This document shows, one piece after another, positions 1-5,376 of a stretch of 5,376 bases of DNA (positions are counted from its first letter, which is position 1; each line of letters begins with the position of its first letter). Location: positions 1 through 5,376 of the forward strand of contig JAFAED010000480.1 of NCBI GenBank assembly GCA_023424275.1. Reading direction: 5' to 3'. The position numbers and the translations under genes are program-made. The stretch comes from Pseudomonadota bacterium. Its GTDB lineage: Bacteria > Pseudomonadota > Alphaproteobacteria > Sphingomonadales > Sphingomonadaceae. Under the pieces are notes generated by a model that was not told the origin of the DNA, made no database searches, and worked only from the letters and a program-made list of their open reading frames with translations.

Positions 1-1944
1 GGTCAACGGTTGCTCGATGACGATGCCGGGGTCTTCGGACAAGGTCCGGGCCTCGCTGCGGTCGGCGAGCTTCATGCCATATCCGAACGGATAGAGCGGC
101 TTGTATCCGGCATCGCCGATATTGAGCGGGGCGCCTTTCGCATCATCGGGCCAGGAGAAGGGCAATGTCCCCCGAAAATCGGTCTTGCCGAACAGGACAT
201 CGGCGACCCCGCCGCCTTCCGATCCGGGCAGCCATGCGGCGACGAACGCATCGGCGGCGTTGATATGGCGATTGACCCAAAGCGGTCGCCCCGACAGGAA
301 GACCGCGATCACGGGAATGCCGTCGGCCTTGAGCCGCTTCATCGTTTCGAGATTGCCATGCGGGTCGTCGAAATAGAGATCGGCGCGGTCGCCCTGGAAT
401 TCGGCATAAGGATCCTCGCCGAACACAATGATGGCCGCGTCGGGCCTGGTCGTGAATCGTCCGTCGATCGACAATTGGGCGGTACCGCCACCGTGCTTCA
501 CCGCATCGCGCACACCCGCGAAAATCGACGTTGCGCCGGGGAAATGTTCAGGCTTCGTGCCGGTACCCTGCCACGTCAGCGTCCAGCCGCCCGACTGTTT
601 CGCGACATTATCGGCGCCATCGCCGGCGACGAGGATATGCGCGCCGGCCTTGAGCGGCAGCACGCCGTCATTCTTGAGCAGTACGAGCGATTCGCGCACC
701 GCCTGCCGCGCGACCGCGCGGTGGTCGGGCGCGCCGAGCAATTCATACCGCCCCGCATAGGGCCGTGCCGAGGGCTTCCCCGCTTCGAACATCCCGGCGC
801 GCAACTTGACGCGCAGGATGCGGCGTACCGCATCGTCGAGCCGCGTTATGGGCAGCGAGCCCGACCGCGCGGCCGCGAGTGTCGTCGTATAGAGCCCTTT
901 CCAGCTCGCCGGCCCCATATAAAGATCCAGCCCTGCCGCGATCGACGCGGGGCAATCGGTCGGCGAGCAGCCCGGCACCTTGGCATGCCCGTCCCAGTCG
1001 CCGACGACGAGCCCGTCGAAGCCCCAGCGCTGCTTGAGCACGCCGGTGAGCAGGCTGGCGTTGCCATGCATCTTGACGCCATTCCATCCCGAGAAGCTTG
1101 CCATCACGCTCTGCACGTCGGCGCCGAGTGCGGCGACATAGGCGGGCGCATGGAGGTCGATCAGCTCGTCCTCGGAGATTTGGGCATCGCCGCGGTCGCG
1201 CCCGCCCGCGGTTCCGCCGTCGGCAAGAAAATGCTTGGCGGTCGCGATGATATGCGGACCCTTCAGCCAGTCGGCATCGCCGCGGCGGCCCTGGATGCCG
1301 TGGACGAGCGCGGCGGCATAGCTGGTCGCAATCGCCGGATCCTCGCCAAAACTTTCATAGGTGCGCCCCCAGCGGTCGTCGCGTGCGACGGCGATCGTCG
1401 GCGCAAAGGTCCAGTCGAGCCCCGTCACGCGCATCTCGATCGCCGTGACCTGCCCGATCCGTTCCATCAGCGCCGGATTTCGCGCCGCGCCAAGTCCGAT
1501 ATTATGGGGAAAGAGCGTCGCGCCGACGATATTATTATGGCCGTGGACCGCGTCCGATCCCCACATCACAGGGACGCGCGGCAGATTTCCGTTCGGGCGC
1601 ATTGAGGCGTCATAATAGGCATCGGCTGCGGCAACCCATGCCGACGGCGGGCCGAATTCGTCGCCGCCCGGCGACGAGCTTCCGCCATTGAGGATCGAGC
1701 CGAGATGATATCGCGCGACATCCTCCGGCGTCGTGCTGCCAATGTCGCCCTGGATGATTTGCCCGACCTTTTGTTCGAGCGACATCGCGGCGAGCAGCGT
1801 GTCGACCCGCTTTTCGATTCCGCCGTCGGGGGCGGGCGCTGCGATGGACGGCCAGCGGTCGGGGCGTGCGGTGCCCTCTTCGGCGGCGGCCATTCCCGTA
1901 ATCAGCGCCGTCGCGCTTGCCACCGCAAGCCACCCGCTTCGCAT
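1..1944 (-). CDS. Secreted GH3 beta-glucosidase (ExoP-like), C-terminus cut by window edge
   Basis: Exo-acting glycoside hydrolase of family GH3, probably a glucan beta-glucosidase hydrolysing oligosaccharides in the periplasm; a xylosidase activity cannot be excluded. The minus-strand frame is open for 648 codons and has no stop in the window. Residues 1-21 are a Sec-type signal peptide (RSGW, hydrophobic stretch, cleavage likely at AAA/EE). The TIM-barrel domain spans about 45-380, with RWGRTYESFGEDP at 191-203, KHF at 237-239, and GLVVGDWDGH at 311-320, where D316 is the expected catalytic nucleophile. The C-terminal sandwich domain begins near 417 (RESLVLLKND) and includes GEDPYAEFQGD at 509-519, with E515 the likely acid/base. 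ExoP-type enzymes usually exceed 800 residues, so about 150-200 are missing to the left. The ATG at 1944 is preferred because GGGAG lies 9 nt upstream and a signal peptide follows; ATGs at 1949 and 1960 are in other frames. It is transcribed divergently from manD. Family call is secure; substrate is not. Confidence 0.93.
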   Translation of the reverse strand, partial: MRSGWLAVASATALITGMAAAEEGTARPDRWPSIAAPAPDGGIEKRVDTLLAAMSLEQKVGQIIQGDIGSTTPEDVARYHLGSILNGGSSSPGGDEFGPPSAWVAAADAYYDASMRPNGNLPRVPVMWGSDAVHGHNNIVGATLFPHNIGLGAARNPALMERIGQVTAIEMRVTGLDWTFAPTIAVARDDRWGRTYESFGEDPAIATSYAAALVHGIQGRRGDADWLKGPHIIATAKHFLADGGTAGGRDRGDAQISEDELIDLHAPAYVAALGADVQSVMASFSGWNGVKMHGNASLLTGVLKQRWGFDGLVVGDWDGHAKVPGCSPTDCPASIAAGLDLYMGPASWKGLYTTTLAAARSGSLPITRLDDAVRRILRVKLRAGMFEAGKPSARPYAGRYELLGAPDHRAVARQAVRESLVLLKNDGVLPLKAGAHILVAGDGADNVAKQSGGWTLTWQGTGTKPEHFPGATSIFAGVRDAVKHGGGTAQLSIDGRFTTRPDAAIIVFGEDPYAEFQGDRADLYFDDPHGNLETMKRLKADGIPVIAVFLSGRPLWVNRHINAADAFVAAWLPGSEGGGVADVLFGKTDFRGTLPFSWPDDAKGAPLNIGDAGYKPLYPFGYGMKLADRSEARTLSEDPGIVIEQPLT

Positions 1945-1953
1945 CCCATTCCG

Positions 1954-1958
1954 CTCCC
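1954..1958 (-). promoter_or_regulatory. Ribosome binding site of the GH3 gene
   Basis: GGGAG on the minus strand, separated by 9 nt from the ATG at 1944. It decides between three closely spaced ATGs (1960, 1949, 1944); only the one at 1944 opens the GH3 frame. Confidence 0.6.
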
Positions 1959-1992
1959 ATATTGCCGGCATCCGCTGATACCGTTCACATAT

Positions 1993-2021
1993 GTCTTTCC
2001 CTTTCGCCGCGATCCTGTCAA
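1993..2021 (-). promoter_or_regulatory. Possible promoter of the GH3 gene
   Basis: On the minus strand a perfect TTGACA (2021-2016) is followed after 17 nt by AAAGAC (1998-1993), a poor -10 match. The perfect -35 sits directly next to the palindrome at 2023-2041, a layout in which a bound repressor would block polymerase. The -10 weakness makes this tentative. No convincing sigma70 promoter for manD was found on the plus strand. Confidence 0.35.
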
Positions 2022-2022
2022 T

Positions 2023-2041
2023 AAGGTTGTCAGACAACTTT
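2023..2041. promoter_or_regulatory. Palindromic operator, FadR/GntR type
   Basis: AAGGTTGTCAGACAACTTT is a 19-bp inverted repeat centred on A2032, with one mismatched pair (2025/2039). Its 11-bp core TTGTCAGACAA fits TNGTNNNACNA, the operator pattern known for FadR-subfamily GntR regulators. It lies in the divergent GH3/manD intergenic region, ending 23 nt before the manD ATG and one base from the TTGACA element of the GH3 gene. The FCD-type GntR gene at 4212-4937 is the obvious candidate to bind it (inference). Confidence 0.72.
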
Positions 2042-2052
2042 GAATCTGGACC

Positions 2053-2058
2053 AAGGGG
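2053..2058 (+). promoter_or_regulatory. Ribosome binding site that sets the manD start
   Basis: AAGGGG touches the first ATG (2059) with no spacer but lies 6 nt before the second in-frame ATG (2065). The normal spacing favours 2065 as the true start. Confidence 0.65.
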
Positions 2059-2064
2059 ATGAGA

Positions 2065-3276
2065 ATGCCGAAGATCGTGTCAGCGCGCGTGATCGTGACG
2101 AGTCCGGGGCGCAATTTCGTGACGCTGAAGATCACCTGCGACGACGGCACCACGGGCGTCGGCGATGCGACGCTCAACGGCCGCGAGCTTGCGGTGGTCG
2201 CCTATCTGACGGAGCATGTCGTCCCGTGCCTGATCGGTCGCGACGCGCACCGGATCGAGGATATCTGGCAATATCTCTACAAGGGTGCCTATTGGCGCCG
2301 CGGGCCGGTTACGATGGCGGCGATCGCTGCGGTCGACATGGCGCTCTGGGATATCAAGGGCAAGGTCGCGGGGCTTCCGGTGTATCAATTGCTCGGCGGC
2401 GCATCGCGCGAGGGCTGCATGGTCTATGGTCATGCTAATGGAACGACGATCGCCGACACGATCGAGGCGGCACTCGATTATCAGCGGCAGGGTTACAAGG
2501 CGATCCGCCTGCAATGCGGCGTACCCGGGATGGCGTCGACCTATGGCGTCAGCAAGGACCGCTATTTCTACGAACCCGCGGACAATGATCTGCCGACCGA
2601 GAATATCTGGTCGACGGCAAAATATCTGCGCGTCGTGCCCGAGCTGTTCGCGGCGGCGCGCGAAGCGCTCGGCTGGGATGTCCACCTGCTCCACGACGTC
2701 CATCACCGGCTGACCCCGATCGAGGCGGCGCGGCTCGGCAAGGATCTGGAGCCGTATCGGCCTTTCTGGATCGAGGATGCGACGCCGGCCGAGGACCAGG
2801 AGGCGTTTCGCCTGATCCGCCAGCACACGACAACGCCGCTCGCCGTCGGCGAAATCTTCTCGTCGGTGTGGGATTGCAAGGCGCTGATCGAAAACCGGCT
2901 GATCGACTATATCCGCGCGACGGTGCTCCATGCCGGTGGTATCACGCATATGCGGCAGATCGCCGCGCTCGCCGACCTTTATCAGATCCGCACGGGCTGT
3001 CATGGCGCGACCGACCTGTCGCCGGTGACGATGGCGGCGGCGCTGCACCTGGGCCTCGCGATCCCCAATTTCGGCGTCCAGGAATATATGCGCCACACGC
3101 CCGAAACCGACGCGGTCTTCCCGCATGCCTATCATTTCGCGGACGGTATGCTCCATCCGGGTGACGAACCCGGGCTGGGTGTCGATATCGACGAGGCGCT
3201 TGCCGAAGGCTTTCCCTATGCCCGCGCCTATCTGCCGGTGAACCGGCTGGAGGACGGGACGATGTGGAGCTGGTGA
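2065..3276 (+). CDS. manD: D-mannonate dehydratase (enolase superfamily, ManD/RspA group)
   Basis: Dehydrates D-mannonate to 2-keto-3-deoxy-D-gluconate in the cytoplasm, the third step of glucuronate catabolism after UxaC and UxuB. With the start at 2065 it has 403 residues, the usual ManD length. The capping domain covers about 1-120 ([20 protein letters not shown]) and the barrel follows. Metal ligands are D211 (LLHDVHH), E237 (FWIED) and E263 (AVGE). R148 and Y160 match the Arg/Tyr base pair, H213 the general acid, and H313 and E340 are also present; all are offset by one from the Novosphingobium aromaticivorans enzyme as I recall it. The C-terminus ends in the typical LEDGTMWSW. Residue 315 is Ala ([10 protein letters not shown]), where RspA-like low-activity members have Pro, which favours a genuine mannonate dehydratase over a gluconate dehydratase. 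An alternative ATG at 2059 has no RBS spacing. The stop overlaps the next gene's start. A palindromic operator lies just upstream. Confidence 0.93.
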   Translation: MPKIVSARVIVTSPGRNFVTLKITCDDGTTGVGDATLNGRELAVVAYLTEHVVPCLIGRDAHRIEDIWQYLYKGAYWRRGPVTMAAIAAVDMALWDIKGKVAGLPVYQLLGGASREGCMVYGHANGTTIADTIEAALDYQRQGYKAIRLQCGVPGMASTYGVSKDRYFYEPADNDLPTENIWSTAKYLRVVPELFAAAREALGWDVHLLHDVHHRLTPIEAARLGKDLEPYRPFWIEDATPAEDQEAFRLIRQHTTTPLAVGEIFSSVWDCKALIENRLIDYIRATVLHAGGITHMRQIAALADLYQIRTGCHGATDLSPVTMAAALHLGLAIPNFGVQEYMRHTPETDAVFPHAYHFADGMLHPGDEPGLGVDIDEALAEGFPYARAYLPVNRLEDGTMWSW

Positions 3277-4178
3277 TGCGTGCGCTGCTGGCCCTTGCGC
3301 TGATGGCTGCGCCCGCCGCGGCGCAGGATCACAAGCCGCTGCGTCCGGCAAATGCGGAGGAACAGCGGGTGCGGACGGCGGCCGTGGTCGCCGATTACCG
3401 CTATGACGATCTGTTGTGGGAAAACGACCGTATCGCCTTTCGCATCTATGGCCGCGCGCTGGAGGCGGCCGAGCCGCCGTCGTCGTCGGGAATCGACGCA
3501 TGGGGAAAGCGCGTGCGTTGGCCTTTCATGGATCGTCAGCTGCGCACCGGCGACCAGCATGCCGACCACGGCGAGGGGATCGATTTCTATAATGTCGGGA
3601 CTGGGCGCGGTGTCGGCGGGCTTGGCATTTGGTACGACAACAAGCTGTGGACCTCGCGCAATTATGTGCGACCGCGCATCGCGCAATCGGGTCCCGATGT
3701 CGCCGATTTTACCGTCGATTATGCGCCGTGGCCGGTCGATACGTTGCGCACGGTGCGCGAGACGCGGCGCTTCACGCTGCCCGCCGGAACGAATTTCACC
3801 CGGATGATCTCGACGATCGCATCGGATAGCGATGCCGCGATGGTCGTCGGCATCGGTATTTCGAAGCGGCCGATCAATGGCGGCCAGCCCGGCGAGGTGA
3901 AGAAGGATGCCGACGCGGCGCGGCTGACATGGTGGGGGCCTCCCGATGGCGACAAGGGACGGATGGCTGCTGCGATCATGGTCGATCCGTCGGCCTTCGC
4001 AGGTTTTGCCGAGGACGCCGACAATATCCTGATCCTGGTCCGCGTTCTGCCGGGGCGGCCTTTTGTCTATTATAGCGGTGCGGCGTGGGATCGCGGCGGT
4101 GACTTTCCAACCAAAGCCGCATGGCAAGCCTATGTCGATGCGCAGCGGCCCGATTTCGGGACAGCGCGTGAACCCTAG
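3276..4178 (+). CDS. Secreted DUF4861 family protein, function unknown
   Basis: 300-residue exported protein that I recognise as DUF4861, a family seen near polysaccharide-degradation genes; I know no established activity. Residues 1-16 are a signal peptide ([16 protein letters not shown], cleavage before QD), so it is probably periplasmic. Family-like segments are DLLWENDRIAFRIYG at 45-59, SGIDAWGKRVRWP at 71-83, HADHGEGIDFYNVG at 95-108, RGVGGLGIW at 111-119, TRRFTLPAGTNFTR at 163-176 and YYSGAAWDRGGDF at 265-277. H95, D97, H98, E100 and D103 are the most plausible catalytic or metal-binding residues (inference). The ATG at 3276 shares its A with the manD stop (TGATG) and has GGAG 6 nt upstream; an in-frame GTG at 3264 would add four residues before the signal peptide and is less likely. 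The overlap implies translational coupling with ManD, suggesting a role with uronic-acid substrates. Family call good, function open. Confidence 0.82.
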   Translation: MRALLALALMAAPAAAQDHKPLRPANAEEQRVRTAAVVADYRYDDLLWENDRIAFRIYGRALEAAEPPSSSGIDAWGKRVRWPFMDRQLRTGDQHADHGEGIDFYNVGTGRGVGGLGIWYDNKLWTSRNYVRPRIAQSGPDVADFTVDYAPWPVDTLRTVRETRRFTLPAGTNFTRMISTIASDSDAAMVVGIGISKRPINGGQPGEVKKDADAARLTWWGPPDGDKGRMAAAIMVDPSAFAGFAEDADNILILVRVLPGRPFVYYSGAAWDRGGDFPTKAAWQAYVDAQRPDFGTAREP

Positions 4179-4211
4179 CCAGCATAGCGGCGCGATGATA
4201 GGCACCGGTTC

Positions 4212-4937
4212 ATGGCGGTAACCAAGGCGGCGTCACTGGCGGACGATCTGGTCCAGCGTTTCGAGGATCGGATCGAGACGGGCGAAATGCCGCCCGGCTC
4301 GCGCTTTCCAACCGAAAAGACGATCACCGAAGACTTCGGCGTCAGCCGGACCGTCGTGCGCGAGGCCTATTCGCGGCTTGCCGCGCGCGGGCTGTTGGTC
4401 TCGCGGCGCGGATCGGGCGCCTATGTCCCCGATGGCGCGCAATATCGCGCCTTCCAGGTTACTGCCGAGGAAATCGGCGAAATCGACGACGTGCTGAAGC
4501 TGCTCGAAATGCGGATGGGGTTCGAGGCCGAGATGGCCGACCTCGCCGCGCGCCGCCGTACCGAGAGTGACCTTGGCGAACTCCGTCGTACGCTGGCTGC
4601 GATGGAGGAGAGCAGCGACGTCGACGCCTCGGTGGCGGCAGACGCCGCTTTTCACGCTGCGATCGCCAGTGCGACGGGCAACCCCTATTTCCTGCGCTTT
4701 ACCCAGTTTCTCGGCGTGCGGCTCGTCCCGTCGCGGCGGCTGTATTTGCAGGGCGACGATCCCGTTCGGCATCAGCGCTACGCGCATAGGATCAATCGCG
4801 ACCATGAGGCGATTTTTAACGCGATTGAAGCCGGAGACCCCGCCGCCGCGCGCCGCGCCGCGCGCCGTCATATCGAAAAATCGATCCTGCGCTATCGTTC
4901 GCTCAAGGAAAGCGGCGGCGACGTTCCGCCCGGCTGA
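4212..4937 (+). CDS. FadR-subfamily GntR regulator with FCD domain
   Basis: 241-residue transcription factor, probably a sugar-acid-responsive repressor. The N-terminal winged helix covers about 7-73, with PTEKTITEDFGVSRTVVREA at 33-52 and wing GLLVSRRGSGAYV at 60-72. The C-terminal helical FCD ligand domain covers about 93-225. D144 and H148 (DAAFH), H198 (DHEAI) and H220 (RRHIEKS) fit the family's D-x3-H...H...H metal-ligand set, so a metal-assisted carboxylate effector such as mannonate, glucuronate or a related acid is plausible. It is the third gene on the strand, 33 bp after the DUF4861 stop, with only a weak AGG 9 nt before the ATG and no other in-frame start nearby. The operator at 2023-2041 matches this subfamily, so it likely controls its own operon and the divergent GH3 gene. 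It could be called UxuR-like by context, but sequence alone does not fix the effector. Confidence 0.92.
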   Translation: MAVTKAASLADDLVQRFEDRIETGEMPPGSRFPTEKTITEDFGVSRTVVREAYSRLAARGLLVSRRGSGAYVPDGAQYRAFQVTAEEIGEIDDVLKLLEMRMGFEAEMADLAARRRTESDLGELRRTLAAMEESSDVDASVAADAAFHAAIASATGNPYFLRFTQFLGVRLVPSRRLYLQGDDPVRHQRYAHRINRDHEAIFNAIEAGDPAAARRAARRHIEKSILRYRSLKESGGDVPPG

Positions 4938-4940
4938 TGC

Positions 4941-4954
4941 CTTAGTCAGCTAAG
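4941..4954 (+). repeat. Short hairpin after the GntR gene, weak terminator candidate
   Basis: CTTAG-TCAG-CTAAG forms a 5-bp stem with a 4-nt loop, starting 3 nt after the GntR stop. The stem is short and no T-run follows, so it does not meet the usual picture of an intrinsic terminator. It may mark transcript end only weakly, or be chance. Confidence 0.3.
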
Positions 4955-5001
4955 CGTCTCGTGAATCGCCTTCCGGCAATCAAAAAAATTTGCGGTCCGG
5001 C

Positions 5002-5032
5002 ACAGTTCGTTCGAAATCCGCCAACTAACTGT
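5002..5032. repeat. Spaced inverted repeat ACAGTT / AACTGT
   Basis: ACAGTT (5002-5007) and AACTGT (5027-5032) are perfect inverse copies separated by 19 nt, in the leader of the LuxR-type gene. Separated half-sites upstream of a regulator can be an autoregulatory site, but 6-bp arms are short and chance is possible. Confidence 0.25.
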
Positions 5033-5033
5033 A

Positions 5034-5048
5034 GGAAAAAGATTTTCC
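5034..5048. repeat. Inverted repeat GGAAAA-AGA-TTTTCC
   Basis: A perfect 6-bp inverted repeat with a 3-nt centre in the less GC-rich leader of the LuxR-type gene, 64 bp before its ATG. Possible protein-binding site or weak hairpin; the function is not evident. Confidence 0.3.
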
Positions 5049-5111
5049 GAGGAGTTGTTGCTGGCTCCGTGGGGCGAATCACCCCGCCGCCCAGCTTGAT
5101 TTCGACTCGTG

Positions 5112-5376
5112 ATGCTCTATTCCAACCCCGTGCAAGGCGACCCCGACAATTATATCAGTCTGCTGTCGGCGGCGCAGATCGAGACGCTGCGGCATGTTTA
5201 CGAGCATAAAAATTCCAAGCAGATCGCGCGCTTGATGAATGTTTCGCCGCACACGGTCGATGAACGTGTGCGACGTGTCTTGAAAAAACTCAATGTTTCC
5301 AACAGGATCGAAGCAGCCCGTATCTTGGCTGTTAACGGTGTCTTCGATCATGTTACCCCTTATCAGCCTTTGACAT
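5112..5376 (+). CDS. LuxR-type HTH transcriptional regulator, 3' end cut by window edge
   Basis: The first 88 residues of a regulator whose GerE/LuxR helix-turn-helix lies at the N-terminus (about 18-72): LSAAQIETLRHVYEHKNSKQ begins it, then IARLMNVSPHTVDERVRRVL, then KKLNVSNRIEAARIL. The T-V-D-x-R-V recognition-helix pattern and the closing R-x-E-A-A-R-x-L are typical. Classical LuxR proteins carry this domain at the C-terminus; sphingomonads have many with it first, often followed by membrane helices, but the rest is not visible here. An in-frame TGA at 5097 limits the start to ATG 5112 or GTG 5109; neither has a clear Shine-Dalgarno sequence. Its codons are noticeably less GC-rich (AAAAATTCC, AAAAAACTC, GTTTCC) than those of the genes to the left. 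It sits 174 bp beyond the GntR gene and is probably a separate transcription unit, so no role in the sugar pathway can be claimed. Confidence 0.8.
   Translation, partial: MLYSNPVQGDPDNYISLLSAAQIETLRHVYEHKNSKQIARLMNVSPHTVDERVRRVLKKLNVSNRIEAARILAVNGVFDHVTPYQPLT

Noticed and set aside
10..1605. 531-codon open frame on the plus strand
   Set aside because: It lies antisense to the GH3 gene, has no recognisable domain and an Arg/His/Gly-rich composition typical of shadow frames in GC-rich DNA. The minus-strand frame shows clear GH3 motifs throughout.
1987..1994. Perfect 8-bp palindrome ACATATGT in the divergent intergenic region
   Set aside because: It does not extend beyond 8 bp and matches no operator I know; probably chance.
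2080..3501. 473-codon open frame on the minus strand
   Set aside because: Antisense to manD and the start of the DUF4861 gene, with shadow-like composition and no family motifs, while the plus strand carries complete ManD active-site motifs.
3228..4205. 325-codon open frame on the minus strand
   Set aside because: Covers the DUF4861 gene in antisense with no recognisable domain; the plus strand has a signal peptide, coupled start and family motifs.
4233..4871. 212-codon open frame on the minus strand
   Set aside because: Antisense shadow of the GntR gene, whose winged-helix and FCD motifs are unambiguous.
5068..5084. GTGGGG...CCCCGC potential hairpin before the LuxR-type gene
   Set aside because: Only six pairs including a G-T wobble, a 7-nt loop, no T-run and no link to a start codon; too weak to call a terminator or riboswitch.
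4961..5209. 82-codon plus-strand frame between the GntR and LuxR-type genes
   Set aside because: Starts at GTG without a ribosome binding site, shows no domain and overlaps the LuxR-type HTH reading frame out of frame.

Overview
This window looks like part of a carbohydrate/uronate utilisation locus from a GC-rich alphaproteobacterium, most likely a sphingomonad (Sphingomonas, Sphingopyxis or Novosphingobium type). The assignment is inference. It rests on the strong GC bias, a mannonate dehydratase that I recall as very close to the characterised Novosphingobium and Caulobacter enzymes, an ExoP-like GH3 glucosidase, and a LuxR-type regulator with an N-terminal HTH, a form common in sphingomonads.

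Layout. Positions 1-1944 (minus strand) hold a secreted glycoside hydrolase family 3 enzyme with an intact N-terminus and active site; its C-terminus runs off the left edge. A 120-bp divergent intergenic region (1945-2064) follows and contains a 19-bp near-perfect palindrome whose core fits the FadR-subfamily GntR operator pattern TNGTNNNACNA. Positions 2065-4937 (plus strand) form a compact three-gene unit: mannonate dehydratase (ManD, enolase superfamily), a secreted DUF4861 protein whose start codon overlaps the ManD stop (TGATG), and a FadR/FCD-type GntR regulator 33 bp further on. A 174-bp less GC-rich gap (4938-5111) carries several short inverted repeats. The window ends inside a gene whose visible part is a LuxR-type HTH domain (5112 onward).

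How they may work together (inference). The GntR protein probably binds the palindrome between the divergent GH3 and manD promoters and controls both transcripts, with a sugar acid as likely inducer. The GH3 enzyme would release glycosyl residues in the periplasm. ManD would dehydrate D-mannonate, formed from glucuronate by UxaC and UxuB, to 2-keto-3-deoxygluconate in the cytoplasm. DUF4861 is the unknown: it is exported, translationally coupled to ManD, and has a conserved-looking H-x-D-H-G-E-G-x-D-F-Y segment, so it is a good candidate for an uncharacterised periplasmic enzyme acting on uronic-acid-containing oligosaccharides. No transporter, UxaC, UxuB or KdgK is present in the window.

No RNA genes, insertion sequences, CRISPR arrays or attachment sites were recognised.
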